Shown: piece after piece, positions 25,212 to 36,072 of the stretch | Layout: each line of letters opens with the position of its first letter | How positions within the stretch are numbered: the first letter of the stretch is position 1 | Assembly: GCA_963573305.1 (NCBI GenBank) | Contig: OY754331.1 | Span: 68,127,275-68,191,274 of the forward strand | Origin: Pyrrhosoma nymphula | Lineage: Eukaryota > Arthropoda > Insecta > Odonata > Coenagrionidae | Direction: 5' to 3' | DNA: 64,000 nucleotides | Notes under the pieces: generated by a model | Databases searched by the model: none | What the model was told of the DNA's origin: nothing | The model's input: only the letters and a program-made list of their open reading frames with translations | Translations under genes and position numbers: made by a program

Positions 25212-25635
25212 CTAAAATTTGAGAAGCAACAGAAAAATTAAATATCCATAAAAGTAACAGATGAACACATGGGAAATAAATAAATACATTACGATGCAGA
25301 TCGACATTGATTCACATAACATGATTCATTCCAATGCTTGTTGATTTCCCATTGCTCAAGGAATACTTCCAAAAGAATAGAAATTTAAGTGGAATATGTC
25401 CTAGCGAAGAACTATTTCTATATGCATTTCCTAACTAGTAGTCTAACAAGGGGAGTACACAACCGTCGGGTGGCCAATGGAGGTCAAATTTTCAGATTCG
25501 GTAGTTCATGATTATTAATTCAATATACCGAAGCGAGATGACGCACCTCCCGTAAATTTTTGAGAAAAATACATTTTAAAATCATAAAAAAGCATGTCGC
25601 GCAATGTAAGCTCTGTAGAATGCCTTTTCCAATTT

Positions 25636-25706
25636 GGCATTGGTGGCCCAGTGGAAAAGGAAGTGGATTGCGAATGGGAAGGTCCCCAGTTTGATTCCCA
25701 CTCACA
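25636..25706 (+). repeat. tRNA-like SINE head or tRNA pseudogene
   Basis: The stretch TTGGTGGCCCAGTGG fits a Pol III A box and CAGTTTGATTCCC fits a B box, about 45 bp apart, followed by AT-rich sequence. No intact cloverleaf is evident. It lies within extra sequence in the left arm of the intron-2 transposon. Confidence 0.5.
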
Positions 25707-26287
25707 GAAACTTTTTTTATTTCATTTTTCAAGGTTTTTATTGTTTAAATTTTCATATATTGTTCTCTAATCATCGTTACTTCAATGAAAAATATTTTAA
25801 TGCAATTGTTTTAAATATTAATGAGTCGATAACAGGGTAGGGAATGTAGCAATGGCTAAAATAACCTTTTCAACAGTGGTTATATATTTATTTGTTATAT
25901 TTAAGGTATATTAGGATATTGCGATTATAATTGTCATATATATATGGGTGGGGACAGATTTATGGCACTGGAATAAGTAATTGGGGGTGAAATCCACCCT
26001 AAATACTGCTTATGCTTCCATTGGGAATCGGGAATAGATCAGCTAGGGATTTGGATCATAAGATGGAGAGTGGATAGAAACCCTGTGTCGGCATTAGCCT
26101 ATTCTTAACGAATGGCGCCAAGTGGACCACAGTTTAACGTCCCATCCGACGGACGGTGTACTGAACCATCGGTGTTATCCACATTACACCCAAGGATGGA
26201 ATTTCAGAACGATCTGAAGTTCGTACCAGGGAATAGGATGTGGAAGGTCAGTACACTACCTAACCACTCCAGTTACTTCTTTATTTA

Positions 26288-26440
26288 TCATTTGCATGTT
26301 TCAGGATGATAGTCGTTGTAGAAGCAGGCAAAGCAAAATGATTTGCAGCACCACGAGCAAATGGAGAACGCGTTCTTTCCACAGCTGCAATGACTGTCCT
26401 GGATTTTCGAAGGAAAGCACACATCATCCACGTTTACGAA
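26288..26440 (-). pseudogene. Transposase C-terminal, Cys-rich piece (left arm)
   Basis: The minus strand encodes DVCFPSKIQDS, then a Cys-rich tail containing AFSICSWC and FCFACFY, ending HPETCK and TGA at 26288. The paired CxxC spacing suggests a zinc-binding tail. It lies in the same orientation as the catalytic fragment at 26485-27015 but is separated from it by a deletion. A second copy in opposite orientation is at 27275-27502. Confidence 0.7.
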
Positions 26441-26484
26441 ACACTGTCATTTTCACAAATATTTGTCGTTAGTGTCCTGGATTT

Positions 26485-27015
26485 TCAGCATGTCACAACA
26501 ACATTTTTGAAATTTTTTCTCAGCTGATCAACATTTTTTTGGCCTATTGGTCCAAACTTTCCTCCAGGTTCTTGAAGACACAAAAACAAATTTGGCAGTA
26601 GCTTCCCTGAAAATGTCATTCCATACTGCGCTGTGTACGAGTGCTTTAACTTGTTCAGGCTTTTCTTCTTCACCAGAACCGATTTATCTCCACTCCAGTC
26701 GAGAGAACTATCAATCGAAGATTGATACTGGCAACATGTTTGGTCAGGATTAATGATCAGGTCAGCATCGAAATGAGGGATTAGTGATCTCATCTGTGTC
26801 CTGAACTTATCTGCACTTTCTAGAGTTTCACAATCCCTTTGTTGCTGCATCCCTTGCACTGATGAATTTCGTGATCTTTCTCCGCCGGATGTTAAATTTT
26901 GCCTTAACTTTGCATCCCAAGAAATACTGGCAGAAAAACGAAAGGATGGAACTGAAGCGGGGATGCTGCTACCATGGCCCACTGCAATAAGGTTCTTGTT
27001 TTCACCTGCTCGCAA
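26485..27015 (-). pseudogene. Degenerate DDE transposase, central part
   Basis: A 176-codon open stretch on the minus strand. Its second half reads like the catalytic start of a pogo-type DDE transposase. INPDQTCCQYQ would hold the first catalytic Asp. It is followed by VLVKKKSLNKLKHSYTAQYG, LFLCLQEPGGKFGP and NVVVTC, a pattern I recognise from transposase-like proteins recurrent in arthropod genomes. Upstream, 27270-27040 continues the match in shifted frames, so the N-terminal DNA-binding part is broken. Downstream it ends at a stop after VVVTC, and roughly 200 residues, including the later catalytic positions, are missing before the C-terminal piece at 26288-26440. It is almost certainly inactive. 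The exact family is uncertain. Confidence 0.75.
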
Positions 27016-27274
27016 TTTCCCCTAGCCTCCCAAAACCTCTCACGCGTCGATGAATTGATGACAGCAAACTTGTTGTGCTTCGTTCCATCTTTTCTTATGT
27101 CTTCTTCCTACTTTTTTATATCCTCCTTCCGCTTGAGATGGAAAGCCCCCTTTTTTTGGACGGTGGTCAAACTGTAGGATGGATAGTACTTTCTTCTTGT
27201 GTTCAAGAGGAAAATTTTGACCTGGAGAGGAATCCTCTCCCACGGTATCATATAAATCTGAGTCCGAGTACCAA

Positions 27275-27502
27275 TTGAGTGCTCCGACTTTCCACGACAT
27301 GATTAAATATGCATGGCTTGCCTCAAAGCTCACTGACCAGAGACAGTTTTTCGTAAAAGTAAATGACGTGTGCTTTCCTTCGAAAATCCAGGACAGTTGT
27401 TGCGACCGTGGAACGAATGCATTCTCCATTTGCTCGTGGTGCCGCACATCATTTTGCCTTGCCTGCTTCTACGACGACTGTCATCCTGAAACATGCAAAT
27501 GA
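27275..27502 (+). pseudogene. Transposase C-terminal, Cys-rich piece (right arm, inverted)
   Basis: A plus-strand open stretch containing FHDMIKYAWLASKLTD, VNDVCFPSKIQDS, AFSICSWC and SFCLACFYDD, and ending PETCK with TGA at 27500. MIKYAWLAS followed by a CxxC-rich tail is the usual end of this transposase type. It duplicates the left-arm piece in inverted orientation, with differences at several positions. The element is therefore two copies joined head to head, or it gained an inverted duplication. Confidence 0.7.
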
Positions 27503-27528
27503 TAAATAAAGAAGTAACTAGAGTGGTT

Positions 27529-27940
27529 GGGCAAGGGCCTAGCTACGTTGAAAAACTGGTTCCCATCAGAACACTGAAGTTAAGCAACGTTGGGCCCGGA
27601 TGGTGGTTGGATGGGTGACCCTCCTCCATACCTCGACCAGGCATGGATGGAGAGATGATACTCCCTCCATACCTATACCGGGAGGCCGGAGGGAGACCCA
27701 GACCGGGCCGGTTGGAGGGAGGACATCCTCTATACCTGGTACTGGGGTGAGGCAGGGGGAGGACATCCTCTATACCTGGTACTGGGGTGAGGCAGGGGGA
27801 GGCCAATCCTCCATACCTCTACCGAGGTGCTCTTGTCCCCTGTCTGCAAGTGGCAGACAGGCATGGGGTTGGCACAATGAACCAAGAAAGGTCTAAGTGC
27901 CCGGGCTCCTGACGAAGGCCCCCCCAACAACAATCTAATC
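27529..27940 (+). mobile_element. SINE with 5S rRNA-like head
   Basis: The first ~90 bp (27533-27621) resemble 5S rRNA: AACACTGAAGTTAAGC, then GGGCCCGG, then TTGGATGGGTGACC, which spans the internal promoter region. A GC-rich body follows with tandem ~40-bp repeats (27720-27800, containing CCTCTATACCTGGTACTGGG). The tail is CTAATCTAA-like. It is flanked by a perfect 14-bp duplication, TAACTAGAGTGGTT, at 27515-27528 and 27941-27954. The empty site is seen in the other arm of the host transposon (near 26270). This is the SINE3 type by definition of a 5S-derived head. Confidence 0.9.
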
Positions 27941-28098
27941 TAACTAGAGTGGTTAGATAGTGCACTGGCCTTCCACATCCTATTCCCTGGCACGAACTCC
28001 AGAGCACTCTGAAATTCCATCCTTGGGTGTAATGTGTACTGCGGAGGTGCATCATCTCGCTTCGGCATATTGAATTAATAATCATGAACTACTGAATC

Positions 28099-28571
28099 CA
28101 TAGGCGGATTTAGGGGGGGTGCACGTGCCCCCCCCCCCCCCCAGACGCTTAAATAATAGACAATATTTTTAATACGGTCCCGTTATAATTACGTTCGTTT
28201 GTTTTGTGTATTACGGTGCCTCATTCATTTTAGCCTTAAGCACAATTCAAGAAGACAGCTTTGCCAGTTATTGGTCATTCGCTAATCAGCGCTTGAAAAA
28301 AAAGATCGCCCAAGTGGGAAGGGAGACATTGTGTCAAAAATGAACGTTAATGAAGTACTGGAACTCTTCAGCAGGAAACATATTAGAAAACTGCCGTTAT
28401 TATATATGTAACTAATTAATATTTTCATATTAGTAATCTCTATATTAAAATAAAAAGTATATTTCGTACATTAATTGTTGTATGTTGTTTTTTAATCCCA
28501 AATATGAGAAGACCGTTTGCCCATCAGACCCTTGTGCCCCCCCCCAAAGAAAAATCCTGGATCCGCCCCTG
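28099..28571. mobile_element. hAT-like non-autonomous element, 473 bp
   Basis: Terminal repeats read CATAGGCGGATTTAGG on the left and CAGGGGCGGATCCAGG in reverse on the right. It is flanked by a perfect 8-bp duplication, ACTGAATC (28091-28098 and 28572-28579). Runs of C/G sit just inside both ends, including 15 C at 28128-28142. The host sequence without the insertion is present at about 25492-25510 in the left arm of the larger element. No transposase remains. Confidence 0.9.
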
Positions 28572-29919
28572 ACTGAATCTGAATATTTGAGCTTCATTGG
28601 CCACCTGACGGTCGTGTACTCCCCATGTAAGTAGAAAAAATATTAAGCTAAATTTCCATATCAGAAACTGTCTCTTTCTATGATGAGAAAACAGAGTAAT
28701 TTAAATCATAATACTTAAATTGATTGATTAAAATAATTCCAAACCAAATATTTATGGAAATAAGAGAAAAAAACATGAAACCCTTAAACAAAAACATAAT
28801 CTCAACCTACTAACCCCACTCACATATTGAGATACATATAAGCACCATTCTTCACAAGACAACATGCAATTTTCATCCTGATCATAGCACAGAGGACCAC
28901 TACCCCCATTCCTCTTTGCAGCCTTGACTTCTAAATCCTTCCCTTCTTGGCTGACACACATGTATGGAAAGTTTTGAAATTTGCACAAGTCGAGTATTTA
29001 ATGGATTATCTACTATTTTTAGGAGGAATATGAAGTTAAAATGTGTAATGAAACAGGAATAATTGATAACACCAAGAACTGTCACAAAACATTCACCTTG
29101 AGAGTAAAATAAAAGCAACTCATTAAGAGAACTATCTAACAGATATCACATGAGTGTCAATGGAGGATGTTGATTTATGATCATTTTAACTTCCCCATGA
29201 AAATACTTGTACCATTATAAGCACAGGGAATCTAATAGAAGTGCAGAAAGTAATACTGATCATCCAAATATTCTTCACTGCATGAATTATTAAAATACAA
29301 TATACTGTTTTAATGCATTAAATAATCAAGATTAGTTATTTAGATAATTTTTACCTAATTGTTTCATTCCCTATGATATTTTCCAACCTCAATTTTTCTG
29401 ACTTTAGCAGTCAAAATATTGCCTCACTTTTATCATTTTGCCATTATTTATGTAATATTACTTTTAATCCTTGATCTTACACTACGATAAACTAAGGCAC
29501 TTTGGAATGCCAATGTGTTCTCGTGCCCAGACAAACAGGAATTAAGTTAGAAAGGAAATTTGTTAAGATGAATAACACTGGCTGGGTAAAAAAATAAAAC
29601 CAGAATGATTTTCTAGCACCACATTATTAGCGCCAACAAGAAAATCATTCTCGTCATAGTCCTTAGTTGATTCCACAAAGTTTATGCAAGGCTAAAGCAT
29701 TGTCCTCGGCAGAGCTAATTTCATTTCCCCGATAAAATTTTGACCCTCACGCAAACGACACAAGCTAAGGACAGAAATATAATCACTAATGTATTCATGA
29801 TTCCATAGATGTCCCAAAAAAGAAAGAATTCATTTCCACTACATATTTCAGCACAAGCAGGACAGCTGAGATCAAATTAACTCTAATGAGAAATTTCATA
29901 AACACTACAACTTACTTAC

Positions 29920-30023
29920 CCAAACATTAAATTTGACATTTTTGTAAGTGACAGTTTCCACGTTGAATCCAACAGTTGGTATTGTCGTTACAGACTGCCC
30001 TAGTTTTAATTTATATAATATTG
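29920..30023 (-). CDS. ARF6: ARF6 small GTPase, coding exon 2
   Basis: This exon completes Thr28 and encodes residues 29-62, from ILYKLKLGQS through IPTVGFNVETV to KFNVW. It holds switch 1, including the Thr that coordinates magnesium and the effector-contacting interswitch strand. The acceptor is TTGTCAG at 30024 and the donor is GTAAGTAAG at 29919, close to consensus. The phase-1 start and phase-0 end fit exon 1 and exon 3 exactly. No substitution disrupts a known functional residue. Confidence 0.97.
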
Positions 30024-31248
30024 CTGACAACTGTTAAGGTTTCACAGTTTAATATATGTTGCACTAAAGCCTATACATTTGCTTACTTCAACCATAAAGT
30101 ATATCATTATAATGCATGATTATTAGTGCATAAAGGTACATGGGCGACCATATGTTGTTGGACTTTATTACAAATTAAGCCATAGGATTACGCTACTATA
30201 AATATTTTCTGTAAATCAGAAAACACTGTTAATAATCAAATACAGAAAGAAACAGGATTACTCGACTGAGGAGTAGGCAGGATATAACAACCCTTTGACA
30301 ATTACATAAGCATACTCTAAGAACAACATTCTAAAGGCCATTTTACACAAGGCATTTTAATGCACTGTTTGAAGTAGCATCTGTGCACGCAATGCGAGAA
30401 TGCAGACACAAAATTAGAGCAGGGGTGATTTTCCCATCTCTTATTTATGCATTTTTGCATGCATTCTACCAATTAACTGCTTTACACGATGTAGTTTTCA
30501 ATGTACTTCAAGACGTACATCAGATCGTGCAATAAAGTGCCTCATGTAAAATGGCCTAAAAGGTACGGGGGATGTTACATGTATATATCTTACCAGACAT
30601 TTTTGATGAAAGTGTCAATGGCTCATGCACCTACTTCACTCTGATAAATGCCACAATGCGCATCTATTATGCATTTATCATGCACACACTTCTCAGAATT
30701 TGATGTTAACTATTTCACAATATTTCAGCCAAACAAGAACTTTCCAGGCATTGAAAAATAGACACCAGAACAAATACTTAAAATGGATACAATCTTGATG
30801 TATACTAACTAGGAAGATAGCACAACACTTCTGAATAATCTGAGGTATTAGTGCATTTGAAGAGTCACATCCAAGCCTCAAACTATTATTTGATACCAAG
30901 TTACTCAATGGTCATAAACAGAAACCCCTAAGGGAACCAAATATCAAGAGTATCAAATACATACCCTAAAGATATAAACACTTTCTATAAAAGCTGTGTG
31001 TATGCATTTGAACTTTTGACCCTGCCAATTGAATTAAGCTCCCAATAAAATCATGCATGGAAGCAAAACAGAGCATTGAAATTACTAATAAGTCACCTAT
31101 ATTTAATAAACAACTGCAAGAGATAAATGTTTAATCGAATTAAAAAAGTAATTATAGTAGCTGTTACCATACTCCACTATTGTCAGTAATTATCAATATT
31201 AGGCAATTAAAGTATGTTTTCCAACCAAAACTTTCCACAAAAGGATAC
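30024..31248 (-). other. ARF6 intron 1
   Basis: A 1,225-nt GT-AG intron between coding exons 1 and 2, interrupting codon 28. It is AT-rich and contains one 223-bp MITE at 30335-30557. Nothing else in it looks coding. Confidence 0.92.
30335..30557. mobile_element. 223-bp MITE (copy 2), TTA-target type
   Basis: Inverted ends AGGCCATTTTACAC / AGGCCATTTTACAT, with internal sequence closely similar to 8150-8372 and exactly the same length. The flanking triplets are TAA and AAA, a degraded 3-bp duplication. It lies in ARF6 intron 1. TWA targets suggest a Harbinger-type MITE. Confidence 0.85.
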
Positions 31249-31330
31249 TAGTCTTTCCAGCTGCATCTAATCCGAGCATTAGTATTCTCATCTCCTTGTT
31301 GCCGAAGATTTTGGAGAGCAACTTCCCCAT
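31249..31330 (-). CDS. ARF6: ARF6 small GTPase, coding exon 1
   Basis: ADP-ribosylation factor 6, the plasma-membrane and endosomal Arf GTPase controlling membrane recycling and cortical actin. The minus strand starts ATG at 31330 and encodes 27 residues plus one base. It begins MGKLLSKIFGNKEMR and ends with the P-loop GLDAAGKT (residues 20-27). Gly2 is the expected myristoylation site. The donor GTATCC at 31248 is weaker than consensus, but splitting codon 28 here as A|CA restores Thr and the family phase. The likely 5' UTR runs to about 31352, where TTTGTTTTTATTCAAG could be an acceptor; no upstream exon was identified. Leu4 is, from memory, as in fly Arf51F. Identification is very strong because the joined exons read as ARF6 without a break. 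Confidence 0.97.
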
Positions 31331-31693
31331 CTCTCAGCTTCCCTTTCAACACCTTGAATAAAAACAAATATTGTGGTTATTAAAACTCTATAATACAATA
31401 TTCACTGTAAATATAATATATCGCAACAATAATAATTTTCCTGTAGCACAAGTGAGGTAACACTGAACAATACTGGGTCCTTATCAAACACTGCCTCATA
31501 ACATCAGATAGAACCAATTTTTGTACCATGTACCTAATCAAATGTATTGAAGTAAGTTTCACAGACAACAACTGCCTCGAGATGAATAAACACATAGGCT
31601 GACAAGTGGACGAATTGGGGCTAGTAAGTATGTCATATTAATAGAAATACAAATGGAGAAGCCACATATTGTAAAAAATTAAAGGTAATTAAA

Positions 31694-32149
31694 GTGTCCT
31701 CCTGTCAAATAATCTCTCAGATTGATGATCTATCCTCAAGGGAGGACTTAATATTTAACGGATATAAAGTGATATTGGTGATTACTCCTGGTAGTTTCGT
31801 TGGATACGATACCAAGAGTGAACACTACCAGAAGATATTCAATCATCAATACATTTATAAGGATCGTCTATCCCCTGAAATTGGGAGGCAATTCATCCCA
31901 AATTGTTACTGCCACGGTGCAGTCAGCTACACAGAGGTAATAAAGGAGGGAATGAGTTTTCAGAGTGTTGGGCCCGACCAATTAAAAAAGAATGACTTTC
32001 TCGACAGTAACAAAAAAATGTATACAAACATGAAGGTGAATTTAAAAATTTCGACGAAACCAGAGGCTAATGAGGCATTTAAGGCAACGAATTTTCTGCA
32101 TCACTCGAGAGCTATTTATAATGCCGCTGCCAATTTGTGTTGGAATTGA
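31694..32149 (+). other. Unrecognised 151-codon open stretch
   Basis: It opens without an ATG (GTG at 31694) and lies divergently some 360 bp upstream of ARF6 exon 1. Residues such as GSFVGYDTKSEHYQKIF and EIGRQFIPNCYCHG fit no family I know. In 128,000 codons of AT-rich six-frame sequence about one stretch this long is expected by chance. It may be a decayed element or nothing. Confidence 0.15.
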
Positions 32150-34967
32150 ACTACCAAGGCCACATCCTGGATCTATCACAGGGTGGGTTAAGGCAAGCCG
32201 GCAGTTACAACACCGGCCGTCGCGGTGAACACTTCGTGAGAACAGAAAATTTAAAAACGCCAAGTGCGGAAGAAAATGCCGTGTAACAGTGTAAAGTCAA
32301 TATTTAAGACATACGAACTGCCAGTATTATTATCGCGTCTTGCATACCTTATCAACTACCACCCACCGAGCTTGCAAAAACAAGATAAAACGCGCTCCGA
32401 TAAACAGCAAAAACCAACTTTCTTTTCTATTACCAGACAATTTTATTCGACATAAGACTACATGTGCCACCCTCTACAAATGCACTATGCCTACTATTTT
32501 ACCAATTTCTTCTTCTCACTTTGAGGTTTTCCTCAAGGATGTCGATGAATGACAAACTTTTTCTAGGGGAAAACCAAATTTCTGGAGTTTAATATCGAAA
32601 AAAAAAAATTTTCTTCTGCCGCTGGTTACACCCACCAGACAAGCTGTAATTTTTACTATTGACAACAACTGGCTAAAAATCGCACCACCAGTAAATAATT
32701 ATTTCTCATCAAATAACCCAATACAAAGTTTCGGACCATCCGACATAGATAAAAATCACGCCTACGAATAGCATAGAATTATAGTGTAAGTCTTGAAAAA
32801 ATGCCCATGATAACGAGCCGCCACCGTGAATCGGTACGGGCATCCTGCTTCAATAGTTTTCTCATGAGTGAGAGATTTATCCAGAATTAAGAGTGGGCGG
32901 ATGGAGGGTGGGGATACGGGATGGGCCAAGAGGGCGTGGGCTGAATACGTGAATCCTTCAGAATATCGGCATGGTTGTTACATTCACGAAGCACCTACTT
33001 ACGCAGGGAAAATTCAGACCGAGAAGTTTACACTCGTCATCATTTATGATCACAAAAAAAACAAACGATGCTTACACGTTCCATTCACCACGTAATGCAT
33101 TGGAAGAGTTCCATACTAGGGGGTCCCACAGATATGTTCTACAATATTATCCTTTAACTTTTATCACCACTTAACGCATACATCCCAAGTATTTTTTTCT
33201 AAATACGTAGCCTTGAGTCACTTCTCGCGAACAGTCATCCACGTTTGCAGAAACTTTCATGCACGATGATGCGAGGAATACGGCCTGACCTCAGGTTGCA
33301 TACGACGGCCAGGCAGAAGTCAATTTTGGTTTAAACTATCAACATTTGTATCCGTTAACTTCATCCTTCACATCCATCCATCGCAGACGGTACGAAACCG
33401 AAAGAAAATAAGGTCGACTGTGCTGCATGAGAAAACAACACCACTTCACGCATTACATCCACCTCTAAGGAACTGACAACACTGAAATCACATCCACTGC
33501 ACAGTAACGATGATAGTAGTACCACTTGTACGAAGCTTTAGACAAATAATGAGTCATAATTGAAATATTGCCACTTATACAGCGATGAAAAACGCAAAAC
33601 ACCGGTTATGATGTGCACGAGTAAACACTATTAACACACAAATGTAGGTGTAACTGAATACGTCAGAAATACAAACACAAATACTGACAGTTCATTAAGG
33701 CCATAAAGACTCAGAAGTGAAATGAAGTTCAAAACTTATTGCTAAAAAAGGGTCAACCTTAACATCATGGCGGTCAGTGTAAATCAAACGAAATCAATGG
33801 GTGCCAAGCACTTCAAGACGAAAAGCTAAGGTGTAGACAATTCAGGAAATTTAATATCAGCACATAAGCAGGTAGTCAGAGTTATAAAAGCTGAACATAC
33901 CTTTCAACATTTACAGAATGTGTTCTTAACGGGAGCAACATAGGCACATCACGATTCGTCAACCCTTAACAACATTACTGCCCCCAACGGACAAAATTCA
34001 AAACATGCTCTTGGGAATACCCCAATAAGATAATAAATTCAGAAATACGGCCAGCTACAGTAGTCCCCCAAGCGGGAATATTTGGAACGTATAGAAGTTA
34101 ACCGTACACAGGCGTCATCTATCGAAGTGTTCTTTGTCTTCAAATAAAAATGAAATTCGAAATACCAAGCGAATACTGAACGCGGGAGATATCATTTCAT
34201 AATAATATGCGTATTTTAAAAAGGCGTTCTATTATCACCATGCGTGACTTTTAAATCTTATTAGACTTACGGACCTACCAATTTAAATTGAGAGAGTAAT
34301 TCTAGATCCTGTTCGGTCAAATACCTTTGGTTTCGATGATCTTATTCCACTCGTGGAAAATGTCATTTATAGTATCAGACAGGCAGGGTAAATAACATTT
34401 TCAATTAATTTAGTTAAGATAGTGACACACAGCGTATATTTCATATGTACCCTAAAATCAGTAAATTAGGATGACTTTTGTAGATCTATGTGTACAAATA
34501 ATTTGAGAAAACAATCAATTAATTAAATTCGGTATTTTAACCATCAACGGCTTTAAATTTTTTGCGTTAAAATAATGGATGTTCTATCCGCTATTTATGA
34601 AAATATGCTCTCCATAAAAACCATTAAAAAACAATACAAAGGGAGTTCTCGCCTGACGGAATAAGTTATAATAATATATTTCAAGAACTGTGCCATAGCT
34701 ACACTTGTAATATACATCTACTATATTCACATTCAATCATAATATTGATCTTTCGTTATGTAGTCCTGTTTAATGGCTTCAGACAACATAAAAATTAGTT
34801 TAAAGTACGAGACCCGTTAACGGTCTTATCATTAGCAGATGTTTTAGGCTTTTTAATCTAGCCTCCAAAAATATTCTCCGAGGCTGTCAGCATTATGATG
34901 GCCTCTAAATATATTCAGTGTCCCTGTAAATTGGCTCATTATTTATGTTTATATATTTAGTTTACGT
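32150..34967. other. Upstream flank of ARF6, nothing recognised
   Basis: The ARF6 promoter and any 5' UTR exons should lie somewhere here, but no TATA box or CpG patch stood out and no coding exon was recognised. Ends at the LINE target site. Confidence 0.4.
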
Positions 34968-35184
34968 AGAAGGATATATCCCCGTGAGGAGTTGCTAGTC
35001 TCCCATCGGGCGCCTCCCCAGGTGGCGGATAGGGGAACGCTCGCCAGATATGGGGGGTACTGGGGAAATAAAATACCCAGGGCGGACCAAAACTAGCACT
35101 GCTGCCTTGTAGGTAGGCGTTGGATCGCCAAAGGCTAGAGGAAGGAAAACCTCGATTAAAAACCCTGGTCCTCCAGGTTGAGGG

Positions 35185-36072
35185 TTGAGCGTTGGGCTGA
35201 CAACCCGCCTCGTAAAAAAAACAAATGTTACGTATCACCACAAATGTGCCTCGGATCATGGACAGGATTTACGGATTATGAAACGGCCCGAAAGGATATT
35301 GAGATTTGGTACCTGGAATGTTAGAACATTGGGAGCACCCGGAGCAAGCGATTCACTAGCGGAAGAGCTGAACAAATATAAAATGGATGTGGTGGCACTG
35401 CAAGAAACAAGATGGCCACTGTCAGGGAAGATAAACAAGAAAAACTATCACATATACTACAGTGGGTGCAAGAAGAACCGGTTTCATAGAGGGGTAGGGT
35501 TCGCTGTAAACAAACAAATATCTGATTCTGTAATATTGTTTGAAGCTGAGGACGAACGTATATGCAACATTAGGTTACGGGGAAAATTCAAAAATATATC
35601 TGTAGTAACATTTTATGCACCAACAGAGGATGCTGAGGAAGAGGAGAAGGACCAGTTTTTTTAAACGTTAGAACAAAAAATGAATAAGCTTCCAAAATAT
35701 GACCTCAAAATTGTGTTAGGAGATGCTAATGCCAAAATAGGACGGGAGATTGTATGGAGGGAAGAAGCGGGGAAAGAAAGCCTCCACGATAAAACTAATG
35801 ATAATGGAGAAAGACTATGCAGCTTTGCTGCAGCAAATAAACTAAAGGTGATGAGCACATATTTCCCAAGAAAAGACATACACAAAGAAACATGGATATC
35901 CCCAAACGGCAGAACCAGAATCCAAATCGACCACATTCTAGTAGACAACAGGAACAAAAGTAGCATAACCAGCATTAGAAGTATAAGGGAAGCGGAATGC
36001 GGATCAGATCATCACCTAGTCGGTCAAACTGAAACAGAGAATAACATTGGTAAAGAAAAGGGAAGAAAATAA
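35185..36072 (+). pseudogene. LINE endonuclease domain, with internal stop and frameshift
   Basis: Residues read FGTWNVRTLG (catalytic Asn), VALQETRW (metal-binding Glu), VTFYAPTEDAEEE, LGDANAKIGRE (Asp/Asn pair) and, near the end, QIDHILV and CGSDHHLV (Asp-His catalytic pair). This is the AP-endonuclease fold used by LINEs to nick the target. A TAA at 35662-35664 interrupts the frame between EEKDQFF and the next block, which continues in the same frame. A one-base shift near 36010-36020, right after SDHHLV, moves the frame for the linker. Confidence 0.92.

Larger units (their letters stand above)
25447..28627. mobile_element. 3.18-kb inverted-repeat DNA transposon, composite, in ARF6 intron 2
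   Basis: The two ends are inverted copies of each other. The left end starts CAAGGGGAGTACAC and the right end, read in reverse, starts CATGGGGAGTACAC. Similarity continues for about 100 bp and resumes further in. Both ends abut TAA (25444-25446 and 28628-28630), a possible 3-bp target duplication. Beyond the termini, a C-terminal transposase block and its 3' flank occur in both arms in opposite orientation (left 26190-26440, right 27275-28060), so the element is a large imperfect hairpin. The right arm carries a 5S-headed SINE (27529-27940) and a hAT-like MITE (28099-28571). The left arm carries about 640 bp of extra sequence (25552-26190) with a tRNA-like stretch. Superfamily unassigned; a 3-bp TWA target suggests a Harbinger- or Zator-like mechanism, but this is inference. 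Confidence 0.85.
25212..29919 (-). other. ARF6 intron 2
   Basis: A 4,708-nt GT-AG intron lying exactly between codons 62 and 63. About two thirds of it is one nested mobile element (25447-28627). The rest (28628-29919) is AT-rich and shows no feature I can support. Confidence 0.92.

Noticed and set aside
27533..27621. Functional 5S rRNA gene
   Set aside because: The sequence is diverged at both ends, fused to a SINE body and flanked by a target duplication; it is a derived head, not a gene.
27543..28085. Several open stretches on both strands in the GC-rich zone
   Set aside because: They are translations of the 5S-headed SINE body and its internal tandem repeats, which repeat the same peptide words.
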